DNA from: Astropecten irregularis
Lineage: Eukaryota > Echinodermata > Asteroidea > Paxillosida > Astropectinidae
DNA: 64,000 bases
NCBI GenBank assembly: GCA_963971285.1
Contig: OZ020245.1
Span: 18,738,983-18,802,982, forward strand
Direction of reading: 5' to 3'
The notes beneath the pieces are model-generated. The model saw only the letters and a list, made by a program, of their open reading frames with translations, was not told the origin of the DNA and ran no database searches. The position numbers and the translations under genes are program-made. Within the stretch, counting starts at the first letter, position 1. Each line of letters starts with the position of its first letter. This document shows, piece after piece, positions 58,431-64,000 of this stretch.

Positions 58431-58740
58431 AAAATTGACTGGAGCGGGATTCGAACCGGCGACCTCCTGAATACCGTACAGGCGCTCTACCAACTGAGCC
58501 ATCCAGCCCTATGTTGGTGGTGACCCCAATAGTCAACTATCTTTGTTTGTTGGCAGTCAGAAGCCATGAAACCACGCACACACCATAGGGCTGGATGGCT
58601 CAGTTGGTAGAGCGCCTGTACGGTATTCAGGAGGTCGCCGGTTCGAATCCCGCTCCAGTCAATTTTTCTTTGTTCACTTTTCAATGACTTAAAACAACTC
58701 AGTCAGTTTCCCTTGTGGTTATTTCACGAATATACATGTA
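58431..58740. mobile_element. tRNA-derived SINE-1, head-to-head pair (copies 4 and 5)
   Basis: Two tRNA-like cores in opposite orientation: minus at about 58438-58508, plus at 58586-58660. They are nearly perfect inverted copies over the tRNA-like part (D-arm GGCTCAGTTGGTAGAGCGCC, B box GGTTCGAATCC), separated by about 75 bases of family flank. The acceptor stem can pair in both, but the anticodon loop lacks the usual T33, so they are not called as tRNA genes. Confidence 0.75.
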
Positions 58741-58793
58741 ATTTATGCGGATAATATTGGTCTCGTGTGTTGCCAACCAGTCTCATGGCTGAG

Positions 58794-58988
58794 CAGTGGC
58801 GTCGCCAAGGGGGGGCCAGGGGGGGGCACGTGCCCCCCCTGGAAAACATTGTGCCCCCCCTCGTGCCCCCCCATTTGAGATTTGGGTTGGCGAAAAAAAA
58901 TATAATATATATTATTGTAGTGCCCCCCCCAACAATTGCTAGTGCCCCCCTTGTGCCCCCCAGACTCAAAAGTCTGGTGACGCCACTG
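58794..58988 (+). mobile_element. hAT-type MITE, 195 bp, with 8-bp target duplication
   Basis: Ends CAGTGGCGTCGCCA and TGGTGACGCCACTG (14-bp terminal repeats, one mismatch), flanked on each side by TGGCTGAG (58786-58793 and 58989-58996). The 8-bp duplication and CAGTGGCG terminus are standard for hAT transposons. The interior is runs of GTGCCCCCC and its inverse. Non-autonomous. Confidence 0.93.
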
Positions 58989-59013
58989 TGGCTGAGCACA
59001 CCGAAACAAATTC

Positions 59014-59163
59014 TGGGCTCAATTTCACGAAAGGGCAAGACACATCGTAATATGCGTATCAATCTTAATTGCTAAGCAAAGTGTGATGTCACAATGCTAG
59101 TTACTATGGAAACAGGTACAACTCATCTAAAAGATGAATCGTAAATCTTTGTGAAATCGACCA
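59014..59163. mobile_element. GGGGCC palindrome element P9 (decayed)
   Basis: GGGCTCAATTTCACGAAAGG at the left, inverse CTTTGTGAAATCGACC at the right. The core is related to none of the other eight in detail and is less perfectly paired. Confidence 0.6.
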
Positions 59164-59179
59164 CTGGTCCTCTTTTAAA

Positions 59180-59345
59180 CCTCTGACTGGGCTCTGGCTC
59201 TAGTCTTCCATAAGCTGAAAATATAGGATGTGGTTTGTCATTAAAGATGACGCTTCTTTTGACTCATTAAAACAGAGCAACTATTGCAAAACCTAAGCCG
59301 AAAGCCTCTTGATTCTGAAATACTTGAAATATTAATGCATGAAAT
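59180..59345 (+). repeat. Decayed copy of the 41.3-kb foldback interior
   Basis: Shares GGCTCTGGCTCTAG, the GCTGAAAATATA-GTGG string, and the AGCCTCTTGATTCTGAAAT segment with 41340-41490. No inverted arms remain. Confidence 0.5.
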
Positions 59346-59559
59346 GAAACAAGGCTGAAGTTTGAGATGAGGAGGTTTAAGAAAAGACCTACTGTTACCA
59401 TTTTCACTGAGTAATTAGGGGACAGATTTGTCAGTTTGATGGTTGGTCTTGGAATTGCAACCTGCACATTTGAGCTTCATTTACTTCTCTTGCTTCTTGA
59501 GGAAAACATTCACAAAGACGATGTTACTTGTGGATGTAAATGATGAATTACTACTTTTT

Positions 59560-59700
59560 TTAATAAAATGCAAGTAATAAACTACAGCAAACTGGTCATC
59601 AACCAAAATGTTGATCTGAAACATGTAATGCTTTCTCAAGAGGAAGATCCTGCTAGGATCGAAACATCAGTCCCTCCTAACTCCAAGCATTTTGATAAAA
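59560..59700 (+). mobile_element. Penelope-type ribozyme-bearing fragment
   Basis: GATCCTGCTAGGATC hairpin (stem II), GAAAC, ATCA, GTC, then CCTCCTAACTCCAAGC. This is the 3' half of a hammerhead core in Penelope-like arrangement; the 5' CTGATGA box is degraded. Confidence 0.55.
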
Positions 59701-61654
59701 TAACAATTAATGTACTTTTTAACAAAATACATATAGACTATATATAAACAAGATTTCTTATAAAAAAATGGTTTATTCCTACCAGTATAATTTTGGCAGA
59801 ACAGAAGCAGAAACATTCAACAAAAGAAAAATGTTTTGATCTTTTAACATATTACATGTAAGAGTACTCTTTTCTTTCCAAGTATAATTTTAGAATCATT
59901 TCTTACTTTACATACAGAATAAATCCTCAAACAATAAAATATCTTCAGTTGTTCTGATGGGTTATAATTGAGGAATTTAAACATGCCAGCAGTTTGTATG
60001 GAAATCATTTTGACAACAATCGGTCCAAATGCATCTGTATTATTTAGAAATTGAGTTACAAATTTTCAGTGGACTCTAGTAATTTAATTTCATGTATTTG
60101 CTGTTGTTCTATGCAATATTTAAATCGCAACCTTGGTTGAATTGACAATAAAAAGAATCCTATTTTGCATTGATACTAATTTGTTTTACGTACCATTTTT
60201 ATATGTTTAAAATTTGTTCGACATTACACCCCCACCCCTCAATGGTAAATGAGTCACCTGTCCTTCGGCTGAACTACCCAATCTATAGATGCCTACTCGG
60301 TTAGGATGTCAAGCTTTGGTGGTGCTGACCCTGGCAATAGAATTGCCTCAGCTGGAATCAAGAGCATTCTACCATCTTTTTGACCTGGCAAGTCACATCA
60401 TTGATCAAGTTTGACCTAGACAATAATGACTGATAAGGCCTAGGTGCCATCACTGCCCAAACCAAGTGCTTCAGCCTAGCCAGGACTACTGAGCAATATT
60501 GGGCAGAAACAGCAATCATAAGACCCATGCTAGGGACCTTTACCATGTTTACTAGGAGAATCGCATCACATTTGTACACATGAATTCAAATTTATTTGTT
60601 TGGATGAGAAAACACATTTTTTCCAAATAGGGTTCCGCGCTCGAGCTATTCATAGAATGCGCCCTTTATTATCGACAGCTATAGTTACCCGCATATTCGG
60701 ACAAATATCAAAACATTTATGTGTAAGTTAATGAGGCAACGTGCGACTTGTTTGTTCGAACATCTGAATGTGACGTCACGAGCGCGGAGCCCAAATTTAA
60801 TCACAGGTGGTCCAATTGTGCAGATACCGTACACTCTGAAAGAGTCATCTTGTTTGTCATTTGTTTGTGTATCATGGTTCATCCTGCCCCTAATAAACCA
60901 TGTCAAAAACATGATACCGGAAAACTGAAATCAACCAATCAAGTCCACAAATCCAATACCCAAAGTACAAACCATAAGGAATATTATCGTAATTTATGAA
61001 ATGTGTCTCTTTCTCATGAACCACCTATAATCAGAACCTAAATTACACTCTCAGTCCACATTAGAGTAGCCGTTTAATATTTGGGTAGGATTTGGTTACT
61101 GCTATTGCTATCTTCCAGGGAATATTATGACACACAAAACTCTGGAAGCAATTTATGAACACATACTAGAAATGCAAATGTCAACATCCTTACAATCCAA
61201 TCATGTTGACATCCAGTTGACATCTTGCTAACAATAGAATATTCAAGGTGATTTAAGGCCTAGTGAATATATACAGTAATTATTTACAGTTTCTTTGTTC
61301 TTTCTTAAATCAATAGGAAACTTTGCCAGGACTAATTCTATGATTAATTAAAAAAACACCCCCCCCCCTCCTAAAAAAAAACAATGCTGCTGCACTGTTT
61401 CCCAAATGGAATAAACTATAATATACATTATATACAAGATATGTCATCGTCAAATGTATCTCACACAAAATTGGTTGAACATTTAGTCCTTTCAGTTTTG
61501 CTCTAAGCGGAATCCTTACAGGGTTAGGAAGGGCCTGTCATTTGAGTACAGACCATCAAGTTCCCAGCCATCAAATTCAGTCATCAAATTCAAGTTTTGT
61601 ATTTGCTTCAGCCATCCCAGAATTAGTCCGTTTCTTTCTCAAATGATAACTTGA
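59701..61654. other. gene-free stretch
   Basis: AT-rich. A less AT-rich patch (60240-60580) has a 73-codon minus frame without recognisable features. C-run at 61354-61369. No gene supported. Confidence 0.35.
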
Positions 61655-61890
61655 TTAAAGGTATTATCATACGTTGGCCGCAGCATACCGAAACAGTAAT
61701 CTTCACAAATTTACCTATAACTTACAGGGTTTTATAGTGATGGTAGAAACGTACTGTTAAAATATTTCTGCCGGAAACGCTGTACTTATCCAGAAAGAGT
61801 AAAACCAGTGACCAAAATAATTTTTGATCTTTTATAGATCAAAAATAAAAGAGAAAAGACTTAATGGATACTATGACTGTTTTTCTATGG
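61655..61890 (-). mobile_element. MITE family A, copy 11 (truncated)
   Basis: Starts TTAAAGGTATTATCATACG and keeps the half up to AAAATAAAAGAGAAAAGACT, then breaks off. Confidence 0.75.
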
Positions 61891-62154
61891 CATATTTTTC
61901 TATGTTCTGCTTTTACATGTTCTGTAATTAACTATTTTGTCATCATTCACATACACATTCCATTCAACAACAATGTTACTAGGTTTTGTATGCAAAAAGC
62001 CCATGATGATGTTTTCATAACCAAGTGTTTGTTGAATACAACATTCCACTGTATGAACATGTACATGTACATTATATCCAGCGACTCACCCAAGTAACTT
62101 GTTAATGGATGTACATTTTGACTAGATTGCTCGCAGTCTTCGTACTGTAGGCTG

Positions 62155-63565
62155 TCACCTTAACCGGTTTCCAGGTAGGACCATTGATGACCGCTTGAAA
62201 TCTGGTACGCACTGCTCCAGAAACACTCTAAACAACAAAAACAAACACAAAAACACAAATTCAACTCTGAAACCAATTTAGACCAACGCCACATTCAAAT
62301 TATTTTGTGCATCCATCCTGCATTTGAAGCAGTGCAATCAAACTGAGGGTTGGATTTAAAATAGTCTGGTACCCGATTTCTTTTTAGAATTGGTGTAATC
62401 TTTTTTGAAGGGTATACAGGAAGATCAGGAACCCCAGGCCTTATCTGGTGGTGCGTACGATAATTATCATACATTTCTACCCACATCAACTGGCATGCAC
62501 CGATTGTGTATAAAGCTCTTACTTTCAAGTTGACAAGGCTATTATAATCAGCATGGACATGTTGTGTAATATAGGCATTTATATAGCGTTCTTACACACA
62601 AGAGTGGTATCACAACACTTTACACTATTATTATCCCTGGTCATCGGGCCCATTTACATTCCTGAAACAATCTCAGCTCCCTAGGGAGTATACAGCCCGA
62701 TGCTAACATAAGGTGCACAGAGGCTAATAAAACCACAAAGCCATCTCTACCCTCAGGTACCAATTTACACCTGGGTCAAGAGGAGCAATATGTGATAAAG
62801 CATCTTGCCCAAGGATGCTAGCACCACTAGCCCATGGCTGGATTCGAACCCACTATTTGTATGGACTTACCTGGCTCTCTCTGCCATTTCATTACCACTC
62901 CAGCGAGGACTATAGGGATATTCCTTCATTACTGCCGTTATTGGTTTAGCATATGACGTTGTTTGGTACACGGACTGAAGCTCAAAATGCGGCTGGTCAC
63001 GTGGAAAAAATGTTGGTATGGTAACTGAAGAAATCAAACAAATGAACAAGATTTCACAATAAGTAACTGTGAACAATACACATTCATTGACATCAAAATG
63101 CTAAAAACACCGACCATAATTTGTGATTTGATTTACACTATTTTTGTAAATGCACCAAATCACATGTGTCACCTGTGATAATTCTATTAGTCTGCATTGG
63201 TAAAGCTAACTTATAACAATCTTCAGGAAATGTAGTACAACTTTAATATCAAACTAGAGACCCAGTGATGCTTGTCTCTTGTTTCGAAATTTCTTTCTTG
63301 TATTTGTGTCTAAATTCCCTGTTTTTTTACTGGCGGATTTGGCTCCTCAAAACAGGAGTTCCTTTAACAAACACTATTACAAACACAGTGGGATACAGAG
63401 ACATTGCCCTTTACAAGACTGTTAATTCCAAACAGCGCCCTCATTGTCAGACAATATGCATAATGATATTAAGTCTACTCACTGTGCAATACACAGTAGA
63501 AGTCAGTGTAGTCCAGCAGTAGAGACATCTTGCTGAATGTCTCAGCATCATATTCCAGTACAGCC
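62155..63565 (-). CDS. BABAM2: BABAM2 (BRE/BRCC45), last three coding exons
   Basis: Partial gene; the 5' part lies beyond the right edge. Exons: 63565-63483 (83 bases), 63024-62871 (154), 62227-62155 (73, ends TGA). Acceptors TTTTGCTGTGTATAG, TTTGATTTCTTCAG and TTTTTGTTGTTTAG and donors GTGAGTAG and GTAAGTCC all agree, and phases join cleanly. The 102 complete codons include AVLEYDAETFSKMSLLL, FFPRDQPHFELQSVY and YPYSPRWSGNEMAERA, closely matching the human C-terminal region as I recall it (VVEYDAEGFTKLTLLL, FFPRDQPTLTFQSVY, YPYSPRWDGNEMAKRAK). This region is the C-terminal UEV-like domain. BABAM2 is a non-catalytic scaffold of the BRCA1-A (nuclear, DNA repair) and BRISC (cytoplasmic) K63-deubiquitinase complexes. 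The last exon (VFLEQCVPDFK and onward) diverges from vertebrates after Phe-Lys, which is usual for this tail. Confidence 0.95.
62571..62856 (-). mobile_element. tRNA-derived SINE (SINE-3), copy 3, beside a splice donor
   Basis: Uninterrupted middle and tail (ATTTATATAGCGTTCTTACA, CCCATTTACATTCCTGAAAC). The head is cut just past the B box (GGATTCGAACCC). It ends about 14 bases from the BABAM2 exon at 62871, inside the last intron and in the same orientation as the gene. Confidence 0.82.
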
Positions 63566-63647
63566 CTATACACAGCAAAAGATACAAACAGCAAGTCAAT
63601 AGCTACATCTATAAATAAGCAGTCTCGTAATTCTATCATTCTTTTGA

Positions 63648-64000
63648 TTAAAGGTATAATACATGATTGGTAAAGGTCACAGAACAGCACTCTCACTTTG
63701 TTCGATCCAGCATGTACATGAAATGATAAACCTGTGAAAAATTTGAGCTCAATCGGACATTTGAATCACGCGAAAATAGTGAAAACCTGATTCATTATTT
63801 ATTATAAAACATAAAGAATGGTTTTGATCTTACCCCGATATCAAAACTGTTTTTGATCTTTGTTTGACTAATTTCTGGATAAATACAGCATTTCAGGCGG
63901 AAATATTTTAACGGAATATTTCCACTAGCACCATTTTCATACCCTGGCCTGAAAGTTATAGTTAAATCTGTGAACATTTGTGTTTAAGCATGTTACCAAT
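63648..64000 (+). mobile_element. MITE family B, copy 4 (runs off the edge)
   Basis: Intact left end TTAAAGGTATAATACATGAT with the best-preserved family B body. The right terminal GTTACCAAT is at the window edge. It lies in a BABAM2 intron. Confidence 0.85.

Noticed and set aside
3540-58660. Functional tRNA genes at 3540, 28261, 29650, 58440 and 58586
   Set aside because: Anticodon loops are irregular (no T33), T-arm pairing has mismatches, and all copies share long non-tRNA flanks, so they are SINE-like.
58724-59075. Gly- and Pro-rich frames around 58.8-59.0 kb
   Set aside because: They run through the GTGCCCCCC interior of the hAT MITE.
1-64000. Retrovirus-like, LTR or Polinton-type elements
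   Set aside because: No paired long terminal repeats, capsid, envelope, integrase or polymerase-like frames were recognised anywhere.

Overview
The window is eukaryotic, intron-containing, AT-rich DNA from a marine invertebrate, most likely an echinoderm. The evidence for that placement is an eclosion-hormone-type neuropeptide precursor (known in deuterostomes mainly from starfish, brittle stars and sea urchins), short exons in long introns, and a heavy load of small non-autonomous repeats of the kind common in these genomes. The species cannot be fixed from the sequence. No bacterial-style genes, operons, CRISPR arrays or virus-like elements were recognised.

Three host genes are supported. 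(1) At 10231-10544 on the minus strand is a single coding exon for a 102-residue secreted peptide precursor with the six-cysteine spacing of eclosion hormone. (2) At about 53553-58235 on the plus strand is a gene for a nuclear bZIP-like protein of about 314 residues. Its five coding exons join with matching phases, and its basic region resembles CREBRF. (3) At 62155-63565 on the minus strand are the last three coding exons of BABAM2 (BRE/BRCC45), a scaffold of the BRCA1-A and BRISC deubiquitinase complexes; the rest of the gene lies beyond the right edge. Several weaker candidate exons (19130, 29210, 30060, 40569, 43081, 45258 and 45546) have splice or promoter signals but no recognisable family.

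Most of the rest is repeats. Tandem arrays: a TTTGG array (841-1828), a CATAGA array (3757-4110), a roughly 20-bp minisatellite with 242-bp and 140-bp higher-order periods (7012-7735), and a 17-bp array (42243-42418). Dispersed elements: four MITE families whose termini all read TTAAAGG (A, B, C and D); a mariner-like MITE (E); a GC-rich inverted-repeat family (F); a textbook hAT-type MITE with an 8-bp target duplication (58794-58988); three tRNA-derived SINE-like families; hammerhead-like and Penelope-type fragments; and nine palindromes that share GGGGCC-ATTTCA ends but have unrelated hairpin cores.

Layout: 1-9 kb is tandem arrays plus MITEs; 10.2-10.9 kb is the neuropeptide gene; 11-53 kb is gene-poor and MITE-rich with scattered candidate exons; 53.3-58.3 kb is the bZIP gene with SINEs in two introns; 58.4-61.9 kb is repeats; 62.1-64 kb is the BABAM2 3' end, with a SINE abutting a splice donor. 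The three genes show no sign of co-regulation. The most unusual material is the palindrome family and the set of TTAA-ended MITE families.
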